From assembly GCA_044226535.1 (NCBI GenBank), contig JBGAGT010000005.1, positions 62,001-126,000 of the forward strand: a stretch of DNA of 64,000 nt, in the 5' to 3' direction. Under the pieces are notes generated by a model. That model did not search any database. It saw nothing but the letters and a program-made list of their open reading frames with translations, and was not told the DNA's origin. The translations under genes were made by a program, and so were the position numbers. Origin of the DNA: VBCG01 sp044226535 (GTDB lineage Bacteria > Pseudomonadota > Gammaproteobacteria > Burkholderiales > Casimicrobiaceae). Of the stretch, positions 37,388-45,259 are shown in pieces (within the stretch, counting starts at the first letter, position 1; each line of letters begins with the position of its first letter).

Positions 37388-37858
37388 ATGACGTCACGAT
37401 CCCTTCCCCGCACGCGGCCGGCGCGCGGGCTGGCGAGGCGGGCGGCCGCCGCCATGCTGGCGGCGGCGCTGGTCGCCCCGGCGGCCGGCGCACGGCCCGT
37501 TCGCGCCGACCACCCGCTGCTCGGCACCTGGCAACTGCAGGTGCCCGGCAGCGACTGCGTCGAGACCTACATGTTCCGCCGCGACGGGACCACGCTCGTC
37601 ACCAGCGCGGCCGAGGTGTCGCAATCGGAGTTCGAGGTCGCCGACACGCCCACCGCCGACGGCTTCTACAAATGGACGGACAAGCTCGTCAAGGACAACG
37701 GCAAGCAGGACTGCTCGGGCAATGTCATGCAGCTCGGCAAGCCCGTCACCAACTACGTGCTGTTCAACGACGCGCAGGACCAGTTCCTGATGTGCGCCTC
37801 GGCGAACATCCGCACCTGCATCGGCCCGGCGTTGCGCGTCGAGGCGAACGACATCTGA
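37388..37858 (+). CDS. Secreted protein, 156 aa
   Basis: A twin-arginine-free basic start and a hydrophobic stretch (RRAAAAMLAAALVAPAAGARPVRA) indicate a Sec signal. The mature domain begins DHPLLGTWQLQVPGSDCVETYMFRRDGTTLVTSAAEVSQSEFEV and has four cysteines (SDCVE, QDCSG, MCASAN, RTCIG), likely two disulfides, so a lipocalin-like or beta-sandwich periplasmic domain is plausible. I do not recognise the family. It is followed by another secreted protein gene on the same strand. Confidence 0.65.
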   Translation: MTSRSLPRTRPARGLARRAAAAMLAAALVAPAAGARPVRADHPLLGTWQLQVPGSDCVETYMFRRDGTTLVTSAAEVSQSEFEVADTPTADGFYKWTDKLVKDNGKQDCSGNVMQLGKPVTNYVLFNDAQDQFLMCASANIRTCIGPALRVEANDI

Positions 37859-37902
37859 GCGCGCCGGCCACGCCCCTTGTCCGCGCTCGCGCACGCGCAT
37901 CG

Positions 37903-38262
37903 GTGCGCGCGCTGGCGTGCGTGCTCCTCGCCGCCGCGTTCGCGGCCGCCACGCCACCGGGCGCGCACGCCGCGCCACTCGACGACCTTACGGCAGGCGA
38001 TCCCGTGCTCGACGCGAAGCGCGCCTTCGCCGGCGGCGACGCGCGCGCCATCGTGCTGCCGCTGTGCCAGAAGGGCCCGGGCGAGATCCTGCCCGGATGG
38101 CCGATCGACGTGACCACCGCGCACATCAAGGCGATCGAGGCGGGCAAGCGGCCGCTCGGCTGCAGCGACCTCGTCACCGACGCCGACTTCGACCGCGCGG
38201 TGGCGTATGCCGAGCGCTACAACGCGACGCTGCGCTCCCTCGCCTCGGGCGGGACGGGCTGA
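37903..38262 (+). CDS. Secreted hypothetical protein, 119 aa
   Basis: GTG 37903 yields a signal peptide (RALACVLLAAAFAAATPPGAHA); no ATG is available between the preceding stop and the mature part. The mature domain has APLDDLTAGDPVLDAKRAFAGGDARAIVLPLCQKGPGEILPGWPI and CSDLVTDADFDRAVAYAERYNATL, probably with one disulfide. The family is not recognised, although the recurrent motif ARAIVLP suggests a small helical domain. The gene is 44 bases after the preceding secreted protein. Confidence 0.55.
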   Translation: MRALACVLLAAAFAAATPPGAHAAPLDDLTAGDPVLDAKRAFAGGDARAIVLPLCQKGPGEILPGWPIDVTTAHIKAIEAGKRPLGCSDLVTDADFDRAVAYAERYNATLRSLASGGTG

Positions 38263-38279
38263 ATGCAAGGGAGGACAGC

Positions 38280-38927
38280 ATGGGCAAGGTGATCGTCCGC
38301 AGCTTCGGCGTCTCGCTCGACGGCTTCGCCGCAGGCCCCGAACAGGCGCTCGAGCATCCGCTCGGCCTGCGCGGCGAGGAGTTGATGCAATGGTTCTTCC
38401 CGACGCGCACCTTCCAGTCGGTGGTGCTCGGCAAGGAAGGCGGCGAGACCGGCGTCGACAACGGCATGGCGGCCGAGGGGCTCTCCGGCAACGGCGCGTG
38501 GATCCTCGGGCGCAACATGTTCGGCCCCGTGCGCGGCCCCTGGCCCGACGAATCGTGGAAGGGCTGGTGGGGCGACGAGCCGCCCTACCACGTGCCGGTG
38601 TTCGTGTTGACGCACCACGCGCGTCCGCCGCTCGCCATGAAGGGCGGCACGACCTTCCATTTCGTGACGCAGGGCGCGCGCACCGCGCTCGACCTCGCGC
38701 AGGCCGCGGCCGGCGGGCGCAACGTGCGCATCGGCGGCGGCGCCGCCACGGTCCGCGAGTATCTCCGCGAAGGCCTCATCGACTCGCTGCAGCTGTCGCT
38801 GAGTCCCGTCCTGATGGGACGCGGCGAGCCCCTGTTCGAGGGGCTCGACCTCGCGGCGCTCGGCTACCGCTGCACGCAGACCGTCCAGGGCGAGCGCGCC
38901 ACCCACGTCTTCATCGAGCGCCGCTGA
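38280..38927 (+). CDS. Dihydrofolate reductase family protein (RibD C-terminal-like), 215 aa
   Basis: The domain is typical of the pyrimidine reductase / DHFR-like group: VIVRSFGVSLDGFAAGPEQ at the start, GAWILGRNMFGPVRGPW, VPVFVLTHHARPPLAMKGGTTFHFVT, and RNVRIGGGAATVREYLREGLIDSLQLSLSPVLMGRGEPLF. It binds NADPH but the substrate is unknown; such proteins are often adjacent to AHSA1 or VOC proteins, as here. A GGGAGGA ribosome binding site precedes ATG 38280. Confidence 0.92.
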   Translation: MGKVIVRSFGVSLDGFAAGPEQALEHPLGLRGEELMQWFFPTRTFQSVVLGKEGGETGVDNGMAAEGLSGNGAWILGRNMFGPVRGPWPDESWKGWWGDEPPYHVPVFVLTHHARPPLAMKGGTTFHFVTQGARTALDLAQAAAGGRNVRIGGGAATVREYLREGLIDSLQLSLSPVLMGRGEPLFEGLDLAALGYRCTQTVQGERATHVFIERR

Positions 38928-38960
38928 CCGCGGCGCGAAGCCTTTCGCAGGAGGATCGCA

Positions 38961-39404
38961 ATGCCCGGCACCGTACGACTGCACCGCGTGTTCCGCGCGC
39001 CACCCGATCGCGTCTACAGGGCCTTCGTCACGCCCGAGGCGCTGGCGAAATGGCTCCCGCCCTATGGCTTCACCTGCACCATCCATCACATGGATGCCAA
39101 GGTCGGGGGCAGCTTCAGGATGTCGTTCACGAATTTCTCCTCCGGCAACTCGCACGCCTTCGGCGGCAGCTACCTCGAGCTCGTGCCCGGCGAGCGGCTG
39201 CGCTACACCGACCGGTTCGAGAATCCCGCGCTGCCCGGCGAGCTCGTCACGGCCATCACGCTGCGCAAGGTGATGGTCGGCACCGAGGTACAGGTCATGC
39301 AGGAGGGCATCCCCGACGTCATCCCGGTCGAGGCCTGCTACCTGGGCTGGCAGGAATCGCTGGCGCAGCTCGCGACGCTGGTCGATCCCGACATCCCCGA
39401 CTGA
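38961..39404 (+). CDS. SRPBCC (AHSA1-like) domain protein, 147 aa
   Basis: The START-like fold of the AHSA1 family is seen in VRLHRVFRAPPDRVYRAFVTPEALAKWLPPYGFTCTIHHMDAKVGGSFRMSFTNF and ERLRYTDRFENPALPGELVTAITLRKV, ending in CYLGWQESLAQLATLVDPDIPD. These proteins bind a hydrophobic ligand in a deep cavity. The gene is co-directional with the DHFR-like gene and follows it after 33 bases with an AGGAGG ribosome binding site. Confidence 0.92.
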   Translation: MPGTVRLHRVFRAPPDRVYRAFVTPEALAKWLPPYGFTCTIHHMDAKVGGSFRMSFTNFSSGNSHAFGGSYLELVPGERLRYTDRFENPALPGELVTAITLRKVMVGTEVQVMQEGIPDVIPVEACYLGWQESLAQLATLVDPDIPD

Positions 39405-39436
39405 GCGCGGCGCCGGGCGCTGCGACGCGCGCTCCC

Positions 39437-40744
39437 ATGGATCCGCAATCGCTCTTCGAGCCCGCGCGGCACGAGCCGCTGCGCGGCGGCGCCTGGGACC
39501 CGGGCCGCGCACGCGAGGCGATCGCGCGCATCGCCGACGATGCCGATGCGTCCTTCGACGAGGCGCGGCTGTGGCCGCTCCATCCGCTCGACGGCGATGC
39601 GCTCGAGCCCGCGGGCAGCACGTCGACGCCGTTCTACCACGGGGCGGGCGGCGTCGCCTGGGCGCTCGAGTACCTGCGCGAGTGCGGCGTGGCGTCCCCG
39701 CGGCGCGACTACGCCGCCATGGCCGAGGCATTGCGCGAGCGCAATCGCCCCTGGCTCGCCCGGCATGCGGCCGGCGAGGACGCCTCGTACCTGATGGGCG
39801 ACACGCCCTTCGAGCTGATGGCCCATGCGAAGCGGCCGTCGGCCGCGGGCGTGGCGCGCCTCGCCGCGCTGGTCGAGCGAAACGCCGCGCACCCCGCGCG
39901 CGAGCTCATGTGGGGCGCGCCCGGCACCATGCTCGCGGCGCTGTTCATGCACGAGCGCCTCGCCCCGTCATCCCCGCGAAAGCGGGGAACCAGCACGAAC
40001 GTGTCATCCCCGCGAGAGCGGGGAACCAGCGCGGACGGTGCCAACGCCGCCGACACGCAGGCCGCCGCCCGCTTCGCCGACCTGTTCCGCCGCTCGGCCG
40101 ACGCGCTGTGGCGCGCACTCGCGTGGTCGGAGGAACGGCAATGCCACTACCTGCCGCAATCGCTGCGGGGCGATCCCGCGACCTACCTCGACGCGGTGCA
40201 CGGCTTCGTCGCGGCGGCGTTACCGCTGATCCGCGGCCGCGCGCTGCTCGGCGAACGCTGGCCGCAATGGCAGGCGGTCATCGAGAACACCGTCACGCGC
40301 ACCGCATGGCGCGCGGGCGAGCTTGCCAACTGGCCGCCCGAGCTCCTTCGCGACCACCGCAAGGTGCTGGTGCAGTTCTGCCACGGCGCGCCCGGCTTCG
40401 TCGCCTGCCTGCGCGACATGCCGGGCGAAGCGATCGACGGATTGCTGCGCGCCGCGGGCGAGACGACGTGGGCCGCAGGGCCGTTGGCCAAGGGCCCCAA
40501 TCTCTGCCACGGCACGGCAGGCAACGGCTACGCCCTCCTCGCGCTGTTCGCGCGCAGCGGCGACGAGCGCTGGCTCCTGCGCGCACGCGCCTTCGCCGGG
40601 CACGCCATCGCGCAGGTCGAGGAAGCCGCCGCGCATCACGGCCGGCACCGCCATGCCCTGTGGACAGGCGACCTCGGCGTGGCGATCTACCTGTACGATT
40701 GCATCGAAGGCAAGCCGCGATTCCCCATGCTCGACGTGATCTGA
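39437..40744 (+). CDS. LanC-like (lanthionine synthetase C-like) protein, 435 aa, with REP-derived insertion
   Basis: The alpha/alpha-barrel motifs of LanC-like proteins are present: YHGAGGVAWALEYL near residue 70, ELMWGAPGTMLAALFMHE near 160, then Cys315 in VQFCHGAPGFV and Cys357-His358 in NLCHGTAGNGYALLALF, which are the zinc ligands in nisin cyclase-type enzymes, and HALWTGDLGVAIYLYDC near the end. LanC-like proteins add thiols to dehydrated residues or, in LanCL, glutathione. No lantibiotic precursor, LanB or LanM lies nearby. Residues about 178-198 (positions 39966-40029) are encoded by two REP-like palindromes in frame, in a loop-length region rich in Ser, Arg and Gly. Confidence 0.88.
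   Translation: MDPQSLFEPARHEPLRGGAWDPGRAREAIARIADDADASFDEARLWPLHPLDGDALEPAGSTSTPFYHGAGGVAWALEYLRECGVASPRRDYAAMAEALRERNRPWLARHAAGEDASYLMGDTPFELMAHAKRPSAAGVARLAALVERNAAHPARELMWGAPGTMLAALFMHERLAPSSPRKRGTSTNVSSPRERGTSADGANAADTQAAARFADLFRRSADALWRALAWSEERQCHYLPQSLRGDPATYLDAVHGFVAAALPLIRGRALLGERWPQWQAVIENTVTRTAWRAGELANWPPELLRDHRKVLVQFCHGAPGFVACLRDMPGEAIDGLLRAAGETTWAAGPLAKGPNLCHGTAGNGYALLALFARSGDERWLLRARAFAGHAIAQVEEAAAHHGRHRHALWTGDLGVAIYLYDCIEGKPRFPMLDVI
39966..40029. repeat. Two REP-like palindromes inside the LanC-like coding sequence
   Basis: The units CGTCATCCCCGCGAAAGCGG (39966-39985) and TGTCATCCCCGCGAGAGCGG (40003-40022) are spaced by 37 bases and share the flanking sequence GGGAACCAGC. The spacer includes GAACGTGTCA, as next to copy A of the composite repeat (12941-12950). 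They add about 21 residues in frame without a stop. Confidence 0.9.
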
Positions 40745-40759
40745 CCGCGTCCCTCCGCC

Positions 40760-41167
40760 ATGCCACGCCGCTTCCTGGTGCTCGTCGCCACGCTGCTCAG
40801 CCTGCCCATGGCGGGCTTCGCGGCGGCCGCGTTCGTGTCCATCGCGCTGTCGCTGTCCACCGAAGACTGGTACCGGCGCGCCTTCGCCGGCTACGGCGCG
40901 ACCCTGCTGGTCGAGTACGGCCTGTTCGTCGCCGGGCTTGTGGCGATCGCCGCGTTGGCAGCGCGCAGGCCGCCGCTGCCGGCGCGTGGCGCGCGCGTCG
41001 CGCGCATCGTCGCCGCCGCGGGCGTGCTGGCGGCGATCGCGATCGAGATCACCTTCCACGACGACCTGAGCAAGCACCTGCTGCACGGCATCGTCGTGCT
41101 GCCGTTCGCGTTGTGGGGACTCGCCTGCCGGCTCGGGCGCGCACGCGGGCCCCGTCCACCGGCGTGA
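40760..41167 (+). CDS. Small membrane protein, 135 aa
   Basis: Four hydrophobic helices are apparent (FLVLVATLLSLPMAGFAAAAFVSIAL, GATLLVEYGLFVAGLVAIAALA, VARIVAAAGVLAAIAIEITF and LLHGIVVLPFALWGLACRL). The family is not recognised. The start ATG 40760 lies 15 bases after the LanC-like gene. The stop overlaps the next GTG (GTGA). Confidence 0.65.
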   Translation: MPRRFLVLVATLLSLPMAGFAAAAFVSIALSLSTEDWYRRAFAGYGATLLVEYGLFVAGLVAIAALAARRPPLPARGARVARIVAAAGVLAAIAIEITFHDDLSKHLLHGIVVLPFALWGLACRLGRARGPRPPA

Positions 41168-41634
41168 ACTACGAGATCCGCGCAGCATCCTTTCCTGTCG
41201 ACGCCGAGGCGGTGCGCGCGCTGTTCCGCGAGTACCAGGAAGGCATCGGCATCGACCTCGCCTTCCAGGATTTCGAGGGCGAGCTCGCCACATTGCCCGG
41301 CAAGTACGCCGAGCCCGCGGGCGTGGTGCTGCTGCTGCTCGGCGACGGCGCCGCGGTGGGATGCGCGGCGTTGCGGCCCTTCGAGGGCGACGACGCCGAG
41401 ATGAAGCGCTTCTACATCCGGCCTGCGCACCGCGGCCGCGGTGCTGCGCGCGTGCTGGCGGCCGAGCTCGTCGCGCGCGCGCACGAGGCGGGCTATGCGC
41501 GCCTGCTGCTCGACACCATCCCCGGCATGGAGGCCGCGCAGCGTCTCTACGCCTCGCTCGGCTTCCGCGACATCGAGGCCTATCGTCACAACCCGGTCGC
41601 AGGCGCGCGCTACATGGCGCTGGACCTCCGGTGA
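41164..41634 (+). CDS. GNAT family N-acetyltransferase, 156 aa
   Basis: The acetyl-CoA binding motif is clear: EMKRFYIRPAHRGRGAARVLAAELVARAHEAGYARLLLDTIPGMEAAQRLYASLGFRDIEAYRHNPVAGARYMALDL. The N-terminus (VRALFREYQEGIGIDLAFQDFEGELATLPGKYAEPAGVVLLLL) is of the subgroup that acts on small molecules. The GTG 41164 lies in a GTGA overlap with the membrane protein gene. The substrate is unknown. Confidence 0.93.
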   Translation: MNYEIRAASFPVDAEAVRALFREYQEGIGIDLAFQDFEGELATLPGKYAEPAGVVLLLLGDGAAVGCAALRPFEGDDAEMKRFYIRPAHRGRGAARVLAAELVARAHEAGYARLLLDTIPGMEAAQRLYASLGFRDIEAYRHNPVAGARYMALDLR

Positions 41635-41672
41635 AAGGCGCCGGACCCCCGATGAAGGGCGCCGGACCCGCG
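41631..41672 (+). repeat. Tandem 21-bp repeats at the start of the hydrolase gene, each with a start codon
   Basis: Two 21-base units begin with GTG (41631) and ATG (41652) and each encodes V/M-K-G-A-G-P-P/A; a third in-frame ATG follows at 41673. The first GTG lies in a GTGA overlap with the acetyltransferase stop. The repeat number would add or remove seven residues and one start codon. Confidence 0.75.
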
Positions 41673-42554
41673 ATGAGGCGGCTCGCCACCGTGTTGTGCC
41701 TGGGCTGCACGGCGATGGCGCCGGCCGCGGCGTGCGCCGCCGGCACGCTGGCGTTCCGCGACCTCGCGGTCACCGTGCGCGGGGAGGGGCGGCCGGTGAT
41801 CATGGTGCCGGGCCTCGCCTCCAGCCCCGCGGTCTTCGACGAGCTGTGCGCGCGGCTGCAACCCGGCGTGCAATGCCTGATGGTGGCGCTGCCCGGCTTC
41901 GCAGGCGCGAGGCCCGCATCCCACCCCGCCTTTCTCGAGGCGATGCGCGACCAGCTGCTGGCGTTCGCCAGGAGCCGTGGCTTCGGGCGCGTGTCGGTGG
42001 TCGGCCACAGCCTGGGCGGCGTGCTGGCGCTGATGATGGCGGTCCGCAGCGACGCCTCCATCGACCGCCTGGCGATCCTCGACGCGGTTCCCTTCCTGCC
42101 GGCGATCGACGGCTCGTCGCCGGGCCCCGGCGAGGCCCGCGCCGCGGCCGCACGGGCACGCGACGCGACGCTCGCCGCCTCGCCGGCGGAAGCGGAGGCG
42201 CAAGCGCGTGCCGCGTTCCCGCATCTCGTGCACGATCCCGCCAGGGTCGAGACGCTGGTCGAATGGTCGCGCCGAAGCGACCGCGCCACGGTGGCGCAGG
42301 CGATGGCCGAGCTCATGACGACCGACCTGCGGCCCGCGCTGTGGCGCATCACGCGACCGACCCTGGTGCTGGGCGCGTGGGCGGGGCTCGCACCCATGGG
42401 CGTGACGCGCGACGTCGCGGCTGCGCGCTTCGCCGCGCAATACGCGAAGCTCGCCGGCGTGCGCATCGCCTTCAGCGACACGGCGTGGCATTTCCTGATG
42501 TGGGACGATCCCGACTGGACCGCCGCGCAGCTGCGTGCGTTCCTCGTGCATTGA
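41673..42554 (+). CDS. Secreted alpha/beta hydrolase, 293 aa
   Basis: An alpha/beta-hydrolase core is apparent: RPVIMVPGLASSPAVFDELCARL, nucleophile Ser in SVVGHSLGGVLALMMAV (G-H-S-L-G), an acid in the RLAILDAVPFLPAI region, and C-terminal His in AFSDTAWHFLMWDDPDW. Residues 1-25 from ATG 41673 form a signal peptide (LATVLCLGCTAMAPAAACAAG). Starts at 41631 or 41652 are possible and would lengthen the N-terminus by seven-residue units. The substrate is unknown. Confidence 0.85.
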   Translation: MRRLATVLCLGCTAMAPAAACAAGTLAFRDLAVTVRGEGRPVIMVPGLASSPAVFDELCARLQPGVQCLMVALPGFAGARPASHPAFLEAMRDQLLAFARSRGFGRVSVVGHSLGGVLALMMAVRSDASIDRLAILDAVPFLPAIDGSSPGPGEARAAAARARDATLAASPAEAEAQARAAFPHLVHDPARVETLVEWSRRSDRATVAQAMAELMTTDLRPALWRITRPTLVLGAWAGLAPMGVTRDVAAARFAAQYAKLAGVRIAFSDTAWHFLMWDDPDWTAAQLRAFLVH

Positions 42555-42688
42555 CATGCCGGCGCGCGCATGCGGGTGCTGGTCGACTACGCGCCCGCGA
42601 ACCACGAAACGCCGGTCGGGCCTCGAGCTCGTGGTGCGCAAGGCGTTGCGCTCACGCTGAATCCACCCCCCTTTGCAAGGAGCCCCCT

Positions 42689-42955
42689 ATGCGCACCGCC
42701 CTGTTCCTCGTCGCCGGCCTGCTGGCACTCGCCGCCTTCCACATCGTCGGCCGGCTCTATGCCACGGCCATGCCCGGCGCGCAGCGCGGCGCGATGCTGC
42801 TGTTCGGCATCGCATGGATCGCCGTCGCGGCGTTCAACCTGTGGCTCGGCGTGTCGAAGGCCGGCTACACCGTCGCCGAGGAGCTGCCGATCTTCGCGCT
42901 GATCGCGGCCGTCCCGGTGATCGCAGCCGCGTTGCTCGCCTGGAAGCTCGGCTGA
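42689..42955 (+). CDS. Small membrane protein, 88 aa
   Basis: Three hydrophobic helices are visible (ALFLVAGLLALAAFHIVGRL, GAMLLFGIAWIAVAAFNLWLGV and LPIFALIAAVPVIAAALLAWKL). A CAAGGAG ribosome binding site precedes the ATG. The family is not recognised. The 134-base gap before it shows no convincing gene. Confidence 0.65.
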   Translation: MRTALFLVAGLLALAAFHIVGRLYATAMPGAQRGAMLLFGIAWIAVAAFNLWLGVSKAGYTVAEELPIFALIAAVPVIAAALLAWKLG

Positions 42956-43033
42956 CGGCGGTGCCGCGTATTACACTTCAGGGCTTCAGCGGGCGGGCGA
43001 ATCGAATCGCGCCCGCTCCACGGGAGGCGCGGC

Positions 43034-43336
43034 ATGGCGAAAGGTTACTGGATCGTGCACGGCGACGTGAGCGACGTCGAGCAGTACAAGAAATACCAGG
43101 CCGCCAACGCGGCGCCGTTGCGTGCCCACGGTGCACGGTTCCTCGTGCGCGGGGGCGCGAGCACGCTGGCGGAGGGCAAGGCGCGCAGCCGGCACGTGGT
43201 CATCGAGTTCCCGACCTACCAGGCCGCCCTCGACTGCTGGAAGTCGCAGGCCTACCAGGACGCGATCGCGCTGCGCAAGGCGGTGTCCGACATCGACATC
43301 GTCGTCATCGAAGGCTACGAGGGCACCCAGCCCTAG
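43034..43336 (+). CDS. DUF1330 domain protein, 100 aa
   Basis: The domain matches the DUF1330 ferredoxin-like fold: KGYWIVHGDVSDVEQYKKYQAANAAPLRAHGARFLVRGGAS, then RSRHVVIEFPTYQAALDCWKSQAYQDAIALR. DUF1330 proteins are about 95 residues long and their function is unknown. It is followed by a VOC protein gene. Confidence 0.93.
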   Translation: MAKGYWIVHGDVSDVEQYKKYQAANAAPLRAHGARFLVRGGASTLAEGKARSRHVVIEFPTYQAALDCWKSQAYQDAIALRKAVSDIDIVVIEGYEGTQP

Positions 43337-43398
43337 CGCTGCCGGCGGCCACCCGCGCTGCGGCCCGACGATGCCGCGCGCCGCTCCAGGAGGCGGAC

Positions 43399-43767
43399 AT
43401 GTTCGACCATCTCGGCATCGCGGTCAGCGACCTCGCGGCCAGCAAGCGTTTTTTCCTCGCGGCGCTCGCGCCCATCGGCGCGCGCGTGGTGATGGAGTTC
43501 CCCGAGGCCGTCGGCATCGGCCAGGGCGAGAAGCCCTCGTTCTGGCTCGCCGCCGGCGACAGGCCGAGCGGGCCGATGCACATCGCCTTCGCCGCTTCGC
43601 GACGCAGCGAGGTCGACGCCTTCCACCGTGCCGCGCTCGCGGCGGGCGGTACCGAGAACGGTGCGCCGGGGCTGCGCCCGCATTACCACCCGAACTACTA
43701 CGGCGCCTTCGTCATCGGCCCCGACGGGCACAACGTCGAGGTCGTCTGCCACAACCCCGAGGGCTGA
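43399..43767 (+). CDS. VOC (glyoxalase-like) family protein, 122 aa
   Basis: The sequence FDHLGIAVSDLAASKRFFLAALAPIGARVVMEF is the start of a VOC domain, and HPNYYGAFVIGPDGHNVEVVCHNPEG contains the second pair of metal ligands (His and Glu). Such proteins bind a divalent metal and act as glyoxalases, dioxygenases or resistance proteins. An AGGAGG ribosome binding site precedes ATG 43399. The gene is co-directional with DUF1330. Confidence 0.93.
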   Translation: MFDHLGIAVSDLAASKRFFLAALAPIGARVVMEFPEAVGIGQGEKPSFWLAAGDRPSGPMHIAFAASRRSEVDAFHRAALAAGGTENGAPGLRPHYHPNYYGAFVIGPDGHNVEVVCHNPEG

Positions 43768-43778
43768 CCGCGGCCGCG

Positions 43779-44219
43779 ATGCGACTCTGGTCGCTCCATC
43801 CGCGCTTCCTCGATCCGCAGGGATTGACGGCGCTGTGGCGGGAGGCGTTGCTCGCGCGCGAGGTGCTGCGCGGGCGCACGCGCGGCTATCGCCATCACCC
43901 GCAGCTCGAGCGCTTTCGCCGCTGCGGCCGTCCGCGCGCCGCCATCAACCAGTACCTGCGCGACGTGCACGACGAGGCCGTGGCCCGCGGCTATGCCTTC
44001 GATGCGCGCAAGCTCGCGCGCTTCGTGCCCGTCGAGCCGATCGCCGTCACCACGGGACAGCTCGCCTGCGAGTGGTCCTGGCTGCTCGACAAGCTGGGGC
44101 GGCGCAGCCCCGAGTTCTTCGCGGCGCTGTCGAAGCGCCGGCCGAAGCCCGCGCCACTGTTCCGCGTGGTGGGCGGCCCGGTCGAGCCCTGGGAGCGTGC
44201 GACGAGGCTTTCGCGATGA
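43779..44219 (+). CDS. Pyrimidine dimer DNA glycosylase-like protein, 146 aa
   Basis: The sequence MRLWSLHPRFLDPQGLTALWREALLAREVLRGRTRGYRHHPQLERFR is the pattern of the PF03013 family (related to T4 endonuclease V, DenV). The catalytic N-terminal Thr of DenV is not conserved here; many bacterial members of the family start with MRLW. Residues YLRDVHDEAVARGYAFDARKL and LACEWSWLLDKLGRRSP complete the fold. DNA repair activity is plausible but unproven. The stop overlaps the next ATG (ATGA at 44216-44219). Confidence 0.82.
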   Translation: MRLWSLHPRFLDPQGLTALWREALLAREVLRGRTRGYRHHPQLERFRRCGRPRAAINQYLRDVHDEAVARGYAFDARKLARFVPVEPIAVTTGQLACEWSWLLDKLGRRSPEFFAALSKRRPKPAPLFRVVGGPVEPWERATRLSR

Positions 44220-45018
44220 CGCAGGAATCGCGGGCGTGCCCGAACTGCGGGTCGACGCTCGCCGGCACCTGGTGCGCGAGCTGCGGGCAGCGCGAGATCC
44301 GCGAGGCAACCTGCGCGCCATCGCCGACCTGCAGGCGAGGCGCATCGGCCACTCGCTGCTCGCCTTGGTCTTCCGCCCCGGGTTGCTGACGGCCGAGTAC
44401 CGCGACGGGCAGCGTGCACGGGCGATCGCGCCGTGGCGGTTGCTGCTGAACGTCGTCACGTTCTTCTTCCTGCTGTCGGTGCTGACGGATTTCCGGGTGA
44501 CCAGCGTCGCCCGGCAGGACAGCAGCGGGACGCTGAGCGGGCTCATCGTGCAGCGTGCCCAGCAACGGCATCTCGAACCGACGCTCATGCTCGAGCGCAT
44601 CGAGCGGCGCTTCAGCAGCATCTATACGCTGCTGCTTTCATTGACCGTCGTGTCCTATACGCTGCTCGCCGCGGCAACGCATTGGAGGGCTTCGCGGCGC
44701 TGGGATGTCCACGCCGTGTTCGCGCTGCACCTCGTCGCGTGGATCTTCCTGACGTCCATTCCCTACCTCTTGCTGATCCAGGCGCTCCACATCAGCCCGG
44801 TCGAGACCGCGGGCGCGAACGGCAACCTGGCCGGGGCCATCCCGCTCCTGGCCTGGATCGCCGCGATGTACGCCTACGTCATGCTCGCTTTCCGGCGGGT
44901 GTACGCGGATGGCATCGCGGGTGCGGCCGCCAAGTCGCTGCTGCTCATCGTCGTGGGTGTCGTGGTGGACAACCTGGTCCTCGCCCTGGCCTTCTTTGCG
45001 GCGCTTTACGCCGTCTGA
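44216..45018 (+). pseudogene. DUF3667-like zinc-ribbon membrane protein, interrupted by a frameshift
   Basis: The first 30 codons from ATG 44216 encode a zinc ribbon, SRACPNCGSTLAGTWCASCGQRE, which is the N-terminus expected of DUF3667. After about position 44300 the membrane part continues in another frame (-1): ARRIGHSLLALVFRPGLLTAEYRDGQRARAIAPWRLLLNVVTFFFLL and four further helices up to 45018. A single base missing between about 44290 and 44330 would explain this. It is either a true frameshift or a sequence error. Alternatively the downstream frame could start on its own at GTG 44236, but then the zinc ribbon would be left without a function. Confidence 0.7.
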
Positions 45019-45084
45019 CGCCCGTGCGTCGGGTCGCCGGCGCACCCCATTTCCTTTCGGGGGCCGCTCGCGTAGATTTTCGCC

Positions 45085-45240
45085 ATGACCCAGATCTTCG
45101 TCGTCATCTTCGCGATTCTGCTGTGCCTCGTGAACGCGGTGGTCTGGACCTTCGTGTCGGACATGCCGCTGGTCGGCATCGGCTGGGTGGTCGCTGCGGT
45201 CTCGTGCATCTGGCTGCGCCGCTGGTCGCGCGGTTTCTGA
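45085..45240 (+). CDS. Small membrane protein, 51 aa
   Basis: The ATG at 45085 starts a frame encoding MTQIFVVIFAILLCLVNAVV with a second hydrophobic segment (PLVGIGWVVAAVSCIWLRRW) and a basic end, RRWSRGF. Two membrane helices with a short acidic loop are expected. No Shine-Dalgarno sequence is obvious. The family is not recognised. The gene lies 20 bases before the thioredoxin-like gene. Confidence 0.6.
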   Translation: MTQIFVVIFAILLCLVNAVVWTFVSDMPLVGIGWVVAAVSCIWLRRWSRGF

Positions 45241-45259
45241 AAGCGTGCATACTGGCCGG

